A stretch of 64,000 nucleotides of DNA from Paraburkholderia dioscoreae (GTDB lineage Bacteria; Pseudomonadota; Gammaproteobacteria; Burkholderiales; Burkholderiaceae). The position numbers and the translations under genes were made by a program. Under the pieces are notes generated by a model. That model was not told the DNA's origin and ran no database searches. It worked only from the letters and a program-made list of their open reading frames with translations. Positions within the stretch are counted from its first letter, which is position 1. Each line of letters opens with the position of its first letter. The DNA lies in assembly GCF_902459535.1 (NCBI RefSeq), contig NZ_LR699553.1, positions 3,410,001-3,474,000 on the forward strand. The letters are read 5' to 3'. Below, one piece after another: positions 42,817 to 51,275 of this stretch.

Positions 42817-44408
42817 GCGTCCGGTCCTCCGCGATAGTCTTGCAGTAGATCGCACGCGGCAATGCGGGCGGTCAGTGCGCGCAGTTCGTGTTCGAGCGCG
42901 CGGTCTTCGTCGACGAATGGCGACTGCGCGCCCACGCTCTCCATGAACGTTCGCAGCGGCGCGGGAACCGGCGTTCCACTATCGATCTTCAATCGCAGAC
43001 GGGCAGCTTGCACGGTTGCGAGCGTATGCGCTGCCGCCACCTGTTCGGTCAGTTCCAGCACGCGCAGGCAGTCGCGCGCGGCGATCGTGCCCATGCTGAC
43101 CTTGTCCTGGTTGTGCGCCTCGGTGGAGCGCGAGAAAACACTGGCGGGCATGGTGTTCTTCAATGCTTCGGCGGTCCATGCGGACGACGAAATCTGCACC
43201 GCCTTGAAACCGTGATTGATCGCGGCGCGCGCGGACGTGGCGCCCGACAGATTGCGCGGCAAGCCGTTATTGAAATTGACGTCGACGAGGAGCGCCAGTT
43301 GCCGGTCCATCAGATCGGCGAGATTGGCGATCGCGACCTTCAGCGAGTCCATCGCGAAAGCGATATGACCGCCGTAGAAGTTGCCGCCGTGCAGCACGCG
43401 TTCGTTGTCCGGATCGATCAGCGGGTTGTCGTTCGCGCTGTTCAGTTCGTTCTCGACGTCGCGGCGCACCCACGAAAGCGCGTCGCGCGCCACGCCGATC
43501 ACATGCGGCGAGCAGCGAATCGAATATCGGTCCTGCAGACGGTGGCCCGGCGTGTCGTCGCGCCCGGCCAGGTCGTCACGGATCCATGCCGCCGCTTCGG
43601 CCTGACCGGCGTGCGGCTTCACTTCGAACAGCATCGCGTCGAAATGTGCGGCACGGCCGTCGAGCGCGACCGTGCACAGCGCCGTCAGGCGCGCGGTGAG
43701 CCGCGTGAGATGATCGGCGCGCGCAAACGCGAGACAGGCGAGACCCGTCATCACGGCGGTGCCGTTCATCAGCGCGAGCCCTTCTTTCGGCGCGAGCGTA
43801 AGCGGCGTTTGACCGAGTTCGGTCCACACTTCACGCACATCGCGCAGGCGCCCTTTGAACATCACGTCGCGCTCACCCGCGAGCGCGGCGGCCACATACG
43901 AAAGCGGCGTGAGATCGCCGCTCGCACCGACCGAGCCTTCCGACGGAACGCACGGCAACACGCGATGATTGACCAGATCGGCCAGACGTTCGAGCAACAC
44001 CGGACGCACGCCGGAAAAACCGTATGCGAGCGAGTTGAGCCGCGCGGCGATCACCGCGAGCGTCTGCGCCTCGTCGAGATACTGGCCCATGCCGCAGCCG
44101 TGATAGCGCGTGAGTTGCAGCGGCAATGCTTCGACCAGTTCCATCGGCACGTCGACCACGCAGGCGTCGCCGTAACCGGTGTTGACGCCGTACACGGTCG
44201 CGCCCGCGGCCAGATGCCGGCGCAGAAAATCCGCGCCGCGCTGGATGCGCGCGCGCCACGCCGGATCGGCGCTCAAGGCGACCGGCGCGCGGTGCTGCGC
44301 AATCGCGACGACCTCTTCGATCGTGAGCTTGCGCCCGCCTATTACGACTGCTGTCGTGTTCACATTTGCGCCCGCATCCGGCACATCGATCAGATCATGT
44401 TCGGCCAT
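42813..44408 (-). CDS. MIO-type aromatic amino acid ammonia-lyase (HAL/TAL family), aryl-polyene cluster
   Basis: 531 aa. The self-forming MIO prosthetic group comes from Ala162-Ser163-Gly164 in SVGASGDLTPLSYVAAAL; other family blocks are YGVNTGYGDACV (catalytic Tyr), QDRYSIRCSPHVIG and NSANDNPLID. The position that sets substrate choice reads YHGCGMG, unlike the Ser-His of histidine lyases, so tyrosine or phenylalanine is the probable substrate, giving coumarate or cinnamate as starter for the polyene head. There is no hut gene nearby, arguing against histidine breakdown. The start overlaps the glycosyltransferase stop by 14 bases. Confidence 0.88.
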   Translation of the reverse strand: MAEHDLIDVPDAGANVNTTAVVIGGRKLTIEEVVAIAQHRAPVALSADPAWRARIQRGADFLRRHLAAGATVYGVNTGYGDACVVDVPMELVEALPLQLTRYHGCGMGQYLDEAQTLAVIAARLNSLAYGFSGVRPVLLERLADLVNHRVLPCVPSEGSVGASGDLTPLSYVAAALAGERDVMFKGRLRDVREVWTELGQTPLTLAPKEGLALMNGTAVMTGLACLAFARADHLTRLTARLTALCTVALDGRAAHFDAMLFEVKPHAGQAEAAAWIRDDLAGRDDTPGHRLQDRYSIRCSPHVIGVARDALSWVRRDVENELNSANDNPLIDPDNERVLHGGNFYGGHIAFAMDSLKVAIANLADLMDRQLALLVDVNFNNGLPRNLSGATSARAAINHGFKAVQISSSAWTAEALKNTMPASVFSRSTEAHNQDKVSMGTIAARDCLRVLELTEQVAAAHTLATVQAARLRLKIDSGTPVPAPLRTFMESVGAQSPFVDEDRALEHELRALTARIAACDLLQDYRGGPDA

Positions 44409-46122
44409 TCGCGCCTCGCTTGGGGCTGGCCCAGAAATCGAAGAAGTTGAACCATTGATAAGGTGCCTTGCGGCAATAGTGTTCGAGACGCACGGCATAA
44501 CGTTGCGCCCACGCGGCGAGATGCTGCGCGCGTTCGCGGCGCGGCAGTTCGATGCGCTCCGCGAACGGTTCGAAATAAAGACGGTAGCCGTCGCGCTCTT
44601 TCAGGCAGAAGAACAGATAGACCGGGCAGCCCAATGCATGCGCGAGCACATACGGGCCTTGCGCGAACGGCGCGGTGGAGCCGAGAAATCGTGCTTCAGT
44701 CGTGCGGCCTGCTTCGTGTGCGGGCACGCGGTCGCCGACGATCACCAGCAACTCGCCGGCGTCGACGCGCTCCTGCATCATCATCGCGGTCTCGGGTCCG
44801 AAGTCGCGCACTTCCAGCAGATGCCGCGCGAACTCGCTATTGGCCGAAGCCAGCACGCTATTGAAGCGGCGCGCGTGGTCTGTATAGACGACGGCCGTGA
44901 CCTTCGCGTAAGCGCCCTGAGCGGCGAGCGCGCGGGTCATCTCCAGATTGCCGAGATGCGCGCCGATCACGAGCGCGCCCTTGCCGCTCGCTACCAATGC
45001 TTCGAATGCCGAAGGATCTTCGAACTTGACGTCGGCATTGTTGACGCGGCCCGACCAGGCCGCGAGCTTGTCGAAGCCCGATTGCGCGAACGCCAGCATA
45101 TGGCGGTACGCGGACAGCCAGCCCGGACGCGGCGTACCGCCTTGCGGCGCGGCTTCGCCGAGATGTCTGAAATAGTTGCCGGAGGCCTCGCGCGCGGCGC
45201 GGCCGGTCAGCAGAAAATACGCGACGATCGGATGCAGCCAGAGCGCGGCGAAGCGCCGGCCGAACAGCTTGCAACTGAGCGCGAGCAGCGACATGCCCAG
45301 GTGGCTGCCGCGTTCGGCGATACGCCACCAGTCCTGTTCGTTCCGTTCGCTGTATCCCTCTGCGGACTCGGTGCGGCGCGGCATCACCTTATGCGCGAGC
45401 AGCATGGGCAGACGCCACAGCATGCCGAACACGAGCCGCGTATGACTGCGGCTGATGCGCACGTTGTCCCACAGCACGTCGAAATGCGAGACGCCGTCGG
45501 TCGCATAGGTGACGCGTGTCGGAATCGAGCGGAACGCGGCGCGCCGCCAGTACAGACGCACGAGGATCTCGATGTCGAAGTCCATGCGGGTGGGCAGTCG
45601 CACGCTGTCGATCAGACTGCAGGCCAGCGCCAGCGGATAGAGGCGAAAGCCGCACATCGAATCGCGGATCGTCAACGAAAGCGTTTCGATCCATACCCAC
45701 ACATGCGTCAGATAGCGGCCGTAGAGACGCGCTTTCGGCACGCTCTCGTCGTAGACCGGGCGGCCGAGAATCACCGCGCCCGGTTCGGCGCGCGCGGCTT
45801 CGATGAAACGCGGTACGTCGGTGGCGTCGTGCTGGCCGTCGGCGTCGATCTGCAAGGCGTGCGTGTAGCCCGCCTTGCGCGCGGCGCGCAGCCCCGCCAT
45901 CACCGCCGCGCCTTTGCCGCCGTTGAGCGGCAGGCGCAGCAGCGTGAGCTGCCCCACGTACTGCTGCGCGAGCGCGGCGAGCACCTGCTGGGTGGCCTCG
46001 TCGCTGCCGTCGTCGACGATAAAAAACGGCAGGCCGTGAACCGCGAGATGAGCAATGGTCGCGCCGATCGCGTCCTTATGGTTGTAGATCGGAATGACGA
46101 TGCATGGGGAGAAGGTCTTCAC
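44395..46122 (-). CDS. Fusion of family-2 glycosyltransferase and LpxL/HtrB-type lipid acyltransferase
   Basis: 575 aa. Residues 1 to about 240 are a dolichol-phosphate-mannose-synthase-like GT2 domain: IVIPIYNHKDAIG, FFIVDDGSDEATQQ, LNGGKGAAVMAGLRAA and the metal-binding LQIDADGQHD. From about residue 285 onward is an LpxL-like acyltransferase domain with the HX4E motif in IGAHLGNLEMTRAL and VIVGDRVPAHEAGR. Start: GTG at 46122, overlapping the preceding stop as GTGA; no ATG fits. Together the domains could build the lipid/sugar anchor carrying the aryl polyene. The same fusion is typical of ApeJ-type proteins (inference). Confidence 0.86.
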   Translation of the reverse strand: MKTFSPCIVIPIYNHKDAIGATIAHLAVHGLPFFIVDDGSDEATQQVLAALAQQYVGQLTLLRLPLNGGKGAAVMAGLRAARKAGYTHALQIDADGQHDATDVPRFIEAARAEPGAVILGRPVYDESVPKARLYGRYLTHVWVWIETLSLTIRDSMCGFRLYPLALACSLIDSVRLPTRMDFDIEILVRLYWRRAAFRSIPTRVTYATDGVSHFDVLWDNVRISRSHTRLVFGMLWRLPMLLAHKVMPRRTESAEGYSERNEQDWWRIAERGSHLGMSLLALSCKLFGRRFAALWLHPIVAYFLLTGRAAREASGNYFRHLGEAAPQGGTPRPGWLSAYRHMLAFAQSGFDKLAAWSGRVNNADVKFEDPSAFEALVASGKGALVIGAHLGNLEMTRALAAQGAYAKVTAVVYTDHARRFNSVLASANSEFARHLLEVRDFGPETAMMMQERVDAGELLVIVGDRVPAHEAGRTTEARFLGSTAPFAQGPYVLAHALGCPVYLFFCLKERDGYRLYFEPFAERIELPRRERAQHLAAWAQRYAVRLEHYCRKAPYQWFNFFDFWASPKRGANGRT

Positions 46123-47960
46123 GCCGGCGCCCCGTAGACGATCACGCCGGACGCGCAATCACGGCCGTTCACACGGTACGCGAACTGCACGCGCCGGCGA
46201 GCCGCGTCGTGAGCGAGCGTGAGCTTGAGCACGGCGCCCGGCGGCACCGGCGCCATGAACTTCAAACGATCGATCGACGCCAGCGCGCGCACGGCCGGCA
46301 AGTGGTCGGCGGCGAGGCGCATCGCCCAGTCGATCTGAACGACGCCGGGCAGAATCGGCAGGCCGGGAAAATGGCCGGCGAAATGCACGAGCGCGGGCGG
46401 CACGCGCAACTCGTAATGCAGCGTATCGCCGCTGCGCGCTTCGGCCAGCACTTCGACACCTTCGCTGCGCGGTTCGAAGGCGGCCGCCACGGTGGCCACC
46501 GGCAGTTTGCCGCGCGCGTCGAACGGCAGCGTGACGCGAAAACGCCAATGGCGCGGCAGCACCACGACGTCGAAATATTCGGCGAGATGCCGGCGCAATA
46601 TTTTCGCGAGCGCCACGCGGCCTTCGTCGCGCAATGCTGCGCCGCCCGCTTCGGTCAGCGCCACGACGGCGCCGACGCGCTCGCGCGAGGCGCCGGCCAG
46701 CGGCACGATCGCCGCTTGCGCGACATACGGATGCAGCGCGAGGCGCGCTTCCAGTTCCGGCAACGACACGCGTTTGCCGTCGAGCTTGAGCACGCGGTCG
46801 AGCCGGCCTTGCAGGCGGAAACGGCCGTCGGCGTCGAAAGCGATCTTGTCGTCGGTGCGATGCCAGCCCGTGTGATCGAGGTGTGGCGAGCGGACGTTGA
46901 GCGCGCCGTCTTCGTCGCGGCGCACGTCGATTCCGCTCACCGGTTGCCAGGCGTCGGTCTGATCCTGGCGCCGCCACGCAATGCCGCCGGTTTCCGTGCT
47001 GCCGTAAATTTCGAGCGGCGCCGCGCCATAGGCGGCGGCGTATTCCTGCGCGGCTTCAGGCGCCAACGGGCCGCCCGACGAAAAGAACGCGAGCGGCGCC
47101 GGCGTCAGGTCGGCAAAGCCGGGCAACGCGGGCCAGCGCGACAGTTGCGCGGGCGTCGAAACGATCACCGCCGCGCCGCAATGTTCGATCTGCGCTTGCA
47201 GATGCAACGGCTCGATGCTGACCGCACGGTCGAAGGCACGGCCGGCGGCAAGCGGCCACAACACGCGAAACAGCAAACCGTAGATGTGGTGATGCGGCAC
47301 GCTCGCGAGCACGGTCGCGTCGCCGACCAGCGCGCCCCACTGTTTTTCCAGCGTGTGCACTTCGGCGTTGAATTGCGCGAGTGTCTTGCGGATCGGCTTG
47401 GGGCGGCCGCTGCTGCCGGATGTGTAAAGCGTGAGCGGGGCGTTGGGGTCGATCGTATAAGCGGCGCTCGACGTGTGCGCCGGGGCCGCCTCGGCGTTTC
47501 TGGTGCCGGCGTCGGCTCCGGCGTTGCCTGCCGCTGCTGCGTTGACGTCGACGCGCGTGTTGAAGCCGGTATCGGCATGGGTTACTGCGTTGACTTCAGC
47601 TTCGGCGTTGACGCTGACGTTGGCTCCAGCAGCAAGCTCGAACGGCGGCAAATCCGCATCGGTCAACACCGCTTCGTAAGCATCCGCGAGATCGGCCAGA
47701 TAGCCCGGCGTCGCATTGGCCGGAATCACCGGCTCCTTGCCGCACGCGAGCAACGCGAAGAGCGCGCAGGCGAAATCGAACGGATCGTCGATACAGAGTG
47801 CGTAGCGTTGCGCGGCCTGCGTCTGCACGAGCGCGATCAAAGCGGCGACGCGCGCGCGAAACGCCGCGCGATCGAGCACCATGGCGCCATCCCGGCAAAC
47901 GGGCGCCCGCAGCGCGGCGCTCTCATGAACCGCCGACAACAGATCATGCAACGCGATCAT
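46119..47960 (-). CDS. AMP-dependent acyl ligase fused to hotdog dehydratase (ApeH-ApeI-like)
   Basis: 613 aa. The adenylation domain has LTLYTSGSSGRPKPIRKT (P-loop), PHHHIYGLLFR, EIYGSTETGGIAWR, the aspartate region HRTDDKIAFD and the Lys-containing hinge GRLDRVLKLDGKRVS. It would activate the aryl acid and load an ACP. The last 110 residues are a FabA/FabZ-like hotdog: LVHFAGHFPGLPILPGVVQIDWAM with the catalytic-type His. Between residues about 113 and 165 an Ala/Asn/Val/Asp-rich low-complexity insert interrupts the N-terminal subdomain just before the P-loop. Start and stop overlap neighbours by one and four bases. Confidence 0.87.
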   Translation of the reverse strand: MIALHDLLSAVHESAALRAPVCRDGAMVLDRAAFRARVAALIALVQTQAAQRYALCIDDPFDFACALFALLACGKEPVIPANATPGYLADLADAYEAVLTDADLPPFELAAGANVSVNAEAEVNAVTHADTGFNTRVDVNAAAAGNAGADAGTRNAEAAPAHTSSAAYTIDPNAPLTLYTSGSSGRPKPIRKTLAQFNAEVHTLEKQWGALVGDATVLASVPHHHIYGLLFRVLWPLAAGRAFDRAVSIEPLHLQAQIEHCGAAVIVSTPAQLSRWPALPGFADLTPAPLAFFSSGGPLAPEAAQEYAAAYGAAPLEIYGSTETGGIAWRRQDQTDAWQPVSGIDVRRDEDGALNVRSPHLDHTGWHRTDDKIAFDADGRFRLQGRLDRVLKLDGKRVSLPELEARLALHPYVAQAAIVPLAGASRERVGAVVALTEAGGAALRDEGRVALAKILRRHLAEYFDVVVLPRHWRFRVTLPFDARGKLPVATVAAAFEPRSEGVEVLAEARSGDTLHYELRVPPALVHFAGHFPGLPILPGVVQIDWAMRLAADHLPAVRALASIDRLKFMAPVPPGAVLKLTLAHDAARRRVQFAYRVNGRDCASGVIVYGAPA

Positions 47961-48622
47961 TAGGCCGCCTCCGAACGCGCGGCGCGCGGCAGCACGACCA
48001 GGTAACGCCAGACGACCTCGGCCGCCAGCAGCACGCCGATCAGCCCATAGGCGATCGCTCCGTTATAGAGCGACCAGCTCGCACGGCTCCAGTACAGCGC
48101 CGTATAAGCGGAAAACACGCCGTTCAGCGCGAAGAATCCACACCACACCTGGGTCACGCGCCGCGTATGGCGCACCGCGCCCGGCGCCAGGTCGGGATTG
48201 CCGAGGCGTGCGAATTTTTCGATCATGGACGGCCCGCGCACGAGCGTCGCGCCGAATGCGATCAGCAAACCCAGATTGACGAGCGACGGATAAAGACGCA
48301 ACAGCAGTTCGCTATTGGTGAGCACGATGGCCGCCGACGCACAGCTCAGCAAGCCAGCCACGGTCCAGTCGATCGTGGAGAGCCGCCGCAGCGAGGTCGC
48401 GACCGGGCCGCTGCCGGCCCAGCGCTGCAGCCACAGGATCGCGAACAGCATGCAGCCCACATAGCGCGGCGTGTCCCAGCGCCACGCGCACAGGATCAGC
48501 GCGGGGTACGCGAGCTTCAGCAGCACCTGCACGACGGTTTTGCCCAGGCGACGCCCGGTGCCGGGCGAGGCATCGGCGGCCTGCTGCGGCGCCGCTTGCG
48601 TTCGCGGGCGTGCGGCGCACAT
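47960..48622 (-). CDS. Integral membrane protein of aryl-polyene cluster (COG4648-like)
   Basis: 220 aa with about five or six hydrophobic helices (VLLKLAYPALILCAW; YVGCMLFAILWLQRW; WTVAGLLSCASAAIVLTN; LVNLGLLIAFGATLV; VWCGFFALNGVFSAYTALYW; AIAYGLIGVLLAAEVVWRYLVV). No catalytic motif is recognised. Proteins of this type are constant members of aryl-polyene operons (ApeG position, next to the ACPs), of unknown function. The stop TAA shares a base with the ligase start; the start shares a base with the ACP stop (TGATG). Confidence 0.8.
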   Translation of the reverse strand: MCAARPRTQAAPQQAADASPGTGRRLGKTVVQVLLKLAYPALILCAWRWDTPRYVGCMLFAILWLQRWAGSGPVATSLRRLSTIDWTVAGLLSCASAAIVLTNSELLLRLYPSLVNLGLLIAFGATLVRGPSMIEKFARLGNPDLAPGAVRHTRRVTQVWCGFFALNGVFSAYTALYWSRASWSLYNGAIAYGLIGVLLAAEVVWRYLVVLPRAARSEAA

Positions 48623-48873
48623 CAGCCTTGTGCCGCCAGCAGGGATTCGACCGCCCCGATCACGTCGCCGACAGTGCGCACCGACTTGAACTCTTCCGGC
48701 TTGATGCGGCGTCCGGTCATTTCCTGCAGTTTGATCGCGAGGTCGACGGCGTCGATGCTGTCGAGATCGAGGTCTTCGAACAGATGCGCTTCGGGCGTGA
48801 CACGCTCGGGCTCGATCGCGAAGTTCTCTTTGAAGATGGCGCGGATGCGCTCCAGAATCTCTGCCTCGGACAC
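48622..48873 (-). CDS. Acyl carrier protein 2 (ApeF-like)
   Basis: 83 aa acidic four-helix protein. Ser39 in EDLDLDSIDAVDLAIKLQ is the phosphopantetheine attachment site. It is the second ACP of the cluster; the two differ enough (about a quarter identical by eye outside the DSID core) to suggest distinct tasks, such as starter loading against chain elongation. Three bases separate it from the upstream ACP stop, the only non-overlapping junction in the operon, and its own stop overlaps the membrane-protein start by one base. Confidence 0.92.
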   Translation of the reverse strand: MSEAEILERIRAIFKENFAIEPERVTPEAHLFEDLDLDSIDAVDLAIKLQEMTGRRIKPEEFKSVRTVGDVIGAVESLLAAQG

Positions 48874-48876
48874 GAT

Positions 48877-49176
48877 TTATTCCCCTTTTCTGGTTGTTTC
48901 GTTCACAGCGTGCACCGCTTCGCGCTGGCTCGCCACCAGCGCCGCGAGCGTGTTGATCGAGCGGAAGTGTTCGCGCGTGCGCTCGTCGTTCGCCGCAAGG
49001 GTCAGTTGGTATTGTTTGCGCAGCACGATGCCGATTTCGAGCGCGTCGATCGAATCGAGACCGATGCCGTCGGTGTCGAACAACGGCGCATCGTCGTCGA
49101 TATCGGCCGGGCTCAGGTCTTCCAGATCGAGCGCTTCGATCAGAAGCTGTTTAATTTCCAGTTTTAAAGAATCCAT
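48877..49176 (-). CDS. Acyl carrier protein 1 (ApeE-like)
   Basis: 99 aa. The phosphopantetheine Ser42 lies in TDGIGLDSIDALEIG, and the first helix is MDSLKLEIKQLLIEALDLEDL. A charged C-terminal tail (NETTRKGE) makes it longer than the second ACP. It should carry the aryl starter or growing polyene. The start overlaps the acyltransferase stop by 26 bases, the largest overlap in the operon, so its ribosome site is inside the acyltransferase coding sequence. Confidence 0.9.
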   Translation of the reverse strand: MDSLKLEIKQLLIEALDLEDLSPADIDDDAPLFDTDGIGLDSIDALEIGIVLRKQYQLTLAANDERTREHFRSINTLAALVASQREAVHAVNETTRKGE

Positions 49177-49945
49177 AATCGAACAGGTGCTGAGTAATGT
49201 GTGCTTCGACGGCGCTCGTCACGCTGCGCGCCGCAAGAGCCGGTGGAGTGTCATGGGCCGCGAGCTGGTCGACGCCGAGCGGTTCGAGCACGTTCACGCG
49301 GATTCTGAACGCGCGCGCCGGCACGTCGTACCAGCGCATCTGCTTGGTGAAGGCGGGCGGATCGCAATCCATCAGCACCGGGACGATCGGTGCGCCGGCT
49401 TTCAGCGCCATGTGCGCGAAACCGCGCGAAAAAGCATGCAGCCGGTTCGGCGCGGGGCTGCGCGAGCCTTCCGGAAAAATGATCATCGTATAGCCCGCCG
49501 CCAGTTGCTTCGCGCCGGCCTCGACGAGCTCCGCCGGGTCGGCATTGCTGACGTATTCCGCCGAGCGCACGATGCCCCAGAAACACGGGTTGCTCCAGTG
49601 CGCGTTTTTCACCACGCAACAGGCATGCGGCGTGAGCGACAGCAGCACCATCACGTCGAGATAGGTCGGGTGGTTGGCAACCACGATCGCCGGGCCGTCC
49701 GCGCGCAATGCGCGCATGCCCGACACTTCGAGTTCCATCACGCCGACGCGCTGCAACACCGCGACCAGCGCGCGGAAAAACCAGTGGATCACGCTCGTCA
49801 CCGCGAACTGTCGCGATGCGCGGTGCGGCCACACCCACGCAAGCGGAAACACCACCACCGAAAACAGCATGCCGCACACGCCGAAAACCACGAAGGCCAT
49901 GCCGGTCGCGCAGAATCGCCAGCAATAATCAAGCCGCGCGGTCAT
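49151..49945 (-). CDS. Lysophospholipid (PlsC-like) acyltransferase of aryl-polyene cluster
   Basis: 264 aa membrane-bound acyltransferase. N-terminal hydrophobic segment (FVVFGVCGMLFSVVVFPLAWVW), the HX4D catalytic motif in VVANHPTYLDVMVLL, and the phosphate-binding FPEGSRSPAPNRL. Relatives transfer acyl chains to lysophosphatidate; here it may build the lipid anchor of the aryl polyene (ApeD position, inferred). ATG 49945 is chosen since the open frame upstream lies wholly inside the chain-length-factor gene in another frame. The 17-base overlap with that gene suggests coupled translation. Confidence 0.86.
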   Translation of the reverse strand: MTARLDYCWRFCATGMAFVVFGVCGMLFSVVVFPLAWVWPHRASRQFAVTSVIHWFFRALVAVLQRVGVMELEVSGMRALRADGPAIVVANHPTYLDVMVLLSLTPHACCVVKNAHWSNPCFWGIVRSAEYVSNADPAELVEAGAKQLAAGYTMIIFPEGSRSPAPNRLHAFSRGFAHMALKAGAPIVPVLMDCDPPAFTKQMRWYDVPARAFRIRVNVLEPLGVDQLAAHDTPPALAARSVTSAVEAHITQHLFDYGFFKTGN

Positions 49946-50675
49946 GCCAACTCCAATGCCAACTGGCGTCGGCACCTTGCCAGGCGGCGGGCAGCCCGGT
50001 CTCCAGGCAGTGCTGCAGCGCCTGGCTCTGGGTCGCGAAGAAGCTGGGCAAGCCGGCGCGGTGCCCGCCGGCGGGCTGGTTCGCGCTGGCTTCATGCGCC
50101 GACGCGGGCTCCCGCGCACCCGCGCGGCAGACCATGCACACCAGTTCGGCCGTCGCCGTTTCGCTATCGAGCAGGATCGCGATCGCGCCACCCGGCACTT
50201 CGTCTTCGATCGTGCCGTACGCGGCGTCGGCCGGTTCGTCGGCGTAGACCAGCAGCAACGGCGAATCCTGCTGCGTGGCATATTGCGCGTGCGCTTCCAG
50301 CAGCGCGTAGCCGAGCGTTTCGGCGCCGGCGGAAATCGCGCTCGCCGCCGACCGGTCGCCGCGCGCAATGCCGAACACGCCGGTCATCGCATTGAGCACG
50401 GACAGGCTGAAGGCGGTCGGCGACACCGGCTCGCCCGCGCTGATGGCACGCAAGATATCCGTGGTGCGCCGCAGTTCCCCGTGGCGCGAAGCGAACACGA
50501 CCCGCGCCGCGTCCGCGGCGACACAATCGTGCGCAACCTTGAGCGCCACTCGCGACAGAGTGCTCAGACGACGCCGCACGATCGGCTCGATGAAGCCAAT
50601 ATCGGAGGCGGCAGATGCGGCAGCAGGCCAGCTAGACCAGCGAGCGACCGGAATGGTCCAGTGCAGATCGGGCAT
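49929..50675 (-). CDS. Beta-ketoacyl synthase chain-length factor (ApeC-like), first gene of operon
   Basis: 248 aa, related to the N-terminal half of ketosynthases but without the catalytic Cys: where the family has T-A-C-x-S this protein reads SAISAGAETLGYALLEAH, and neither His motif is present. Other recognisable blocks are RVVFASRHGELRRTTDILRAI and SPTAFSLSVLNAMTGVFGIARG. Such proteins pair with an active ketosynthase (probably the ApeO-like one) to set chain length. It is the promoter-proximal gene of the minus-strand operon. Confidence 0.83.
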   Translation of the reverse strand: MPDLHWTIPVARWSSWPAAASAASDIGFIEPIVRRRLSTLSRVALKVAHDCVAADAARVVFASRHGELRRTTDILRAISAGEPVSPTAFSLSVLNAMTGVFGIARGDRSAASAISAGAETLGYALLEAHAQYATQQDSPLLLVYADEPADAAYGTIEDEVPGGAIAILLDSETATAELVCMVCRAGAREPASAHEASANQPAGGHRAGLPSFFATQSQALQHCLETGLPAAWQGADASWHWSWHDRAA

Positions 50676-51241
50676 ATCGGTGTTCGCGCGTAGAAGCGAG
50701 GAGGCTGAAGCGCCTGACGGAATACGGCACCGTCACAGCGTGTACGCGCCGCGCGGACCGGCAATCTCCAGCCGGGGTCGATCCAATCTTCTTATCTTAT
50801 ATAGGGTTCAGCCAATTAACGGCACTTGGCCCCGATTATTTAGGCACCCTCGCCAGTTTGTCTGGAGAATTGCCTCGGGCTCCCTGTGGTCGCCGGGAAT
50901 CATACTGAATATTCTGGGATAAATCAGCCACAAAAGACGTATCCATCTGTATCCGTATCTCTCATGCGACGTTCGGCGAAAAAGCCGTCACTCGCACCTC
51001 CGACGCGATTTCCCGCTACACGCACAAACGCAAAACCACTGGCGGCGGGGCTTGCAGTCGATACGGACATACAAGCATTTCGTCGTCATCCGCCCATACT
51101 TTCATTTAACTTTCTTAAAAAGTGTTTCAGATTGGCTAGTTTCGGCTCCGTCTTCGCCCTGGTTTCCAAATGGCCGGCGCATAGCCCGCGTCAAATCCAC
51201 AGTCCGGGCAATGCAACGGCGCGTGCGGCTGACGCAATCCA
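50676..51241. other. Intergenic region upstream of the aryl-polyene operon
   Basis: About 570 bases with no convincing gene, between the divergent pigment operon and the manganese exporter. AT-rich patches at about 50790-50845 (minus strand reads CCCTATATAAGATAAG) and 50905-50930 are the likeliest places for the operon's promoter(s); I could not match a good -35/-10 pair. The leader to the first gene could be over 100 bases. Confidence 0.4.
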
Positions 51242-51270
51242 TTATCAGGCGCGGCCACGCCTGTTATACT
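51242..51270 (+). promoter_or_regulatory. Promoter of the manganese riboswitch transcript
   Basis: TATACT (51265-51270) forms a good -10, with TTATCA (51242-51247) 17 bases upstream as a weak -35. Transcription would then start just at the 5' base of the riboswitch. Confidence 0.5.
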
Positions 51271-51275
51271 CCGTC

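Noticed and set aside
42813..44408. Histidine ammonia-lyase of a hut operon
   Set aside because: No hutU, hutI or hutG nearby, the gene is embedded in the pigment operon, and the specificity segment is not the Ser-His of HutH.
47798..50395. 865-codon plus-strand frame across the ACP/acyltransferase genes
   Set aside because: It runs across several well-supported genes on the other strand and has no domain of its own.
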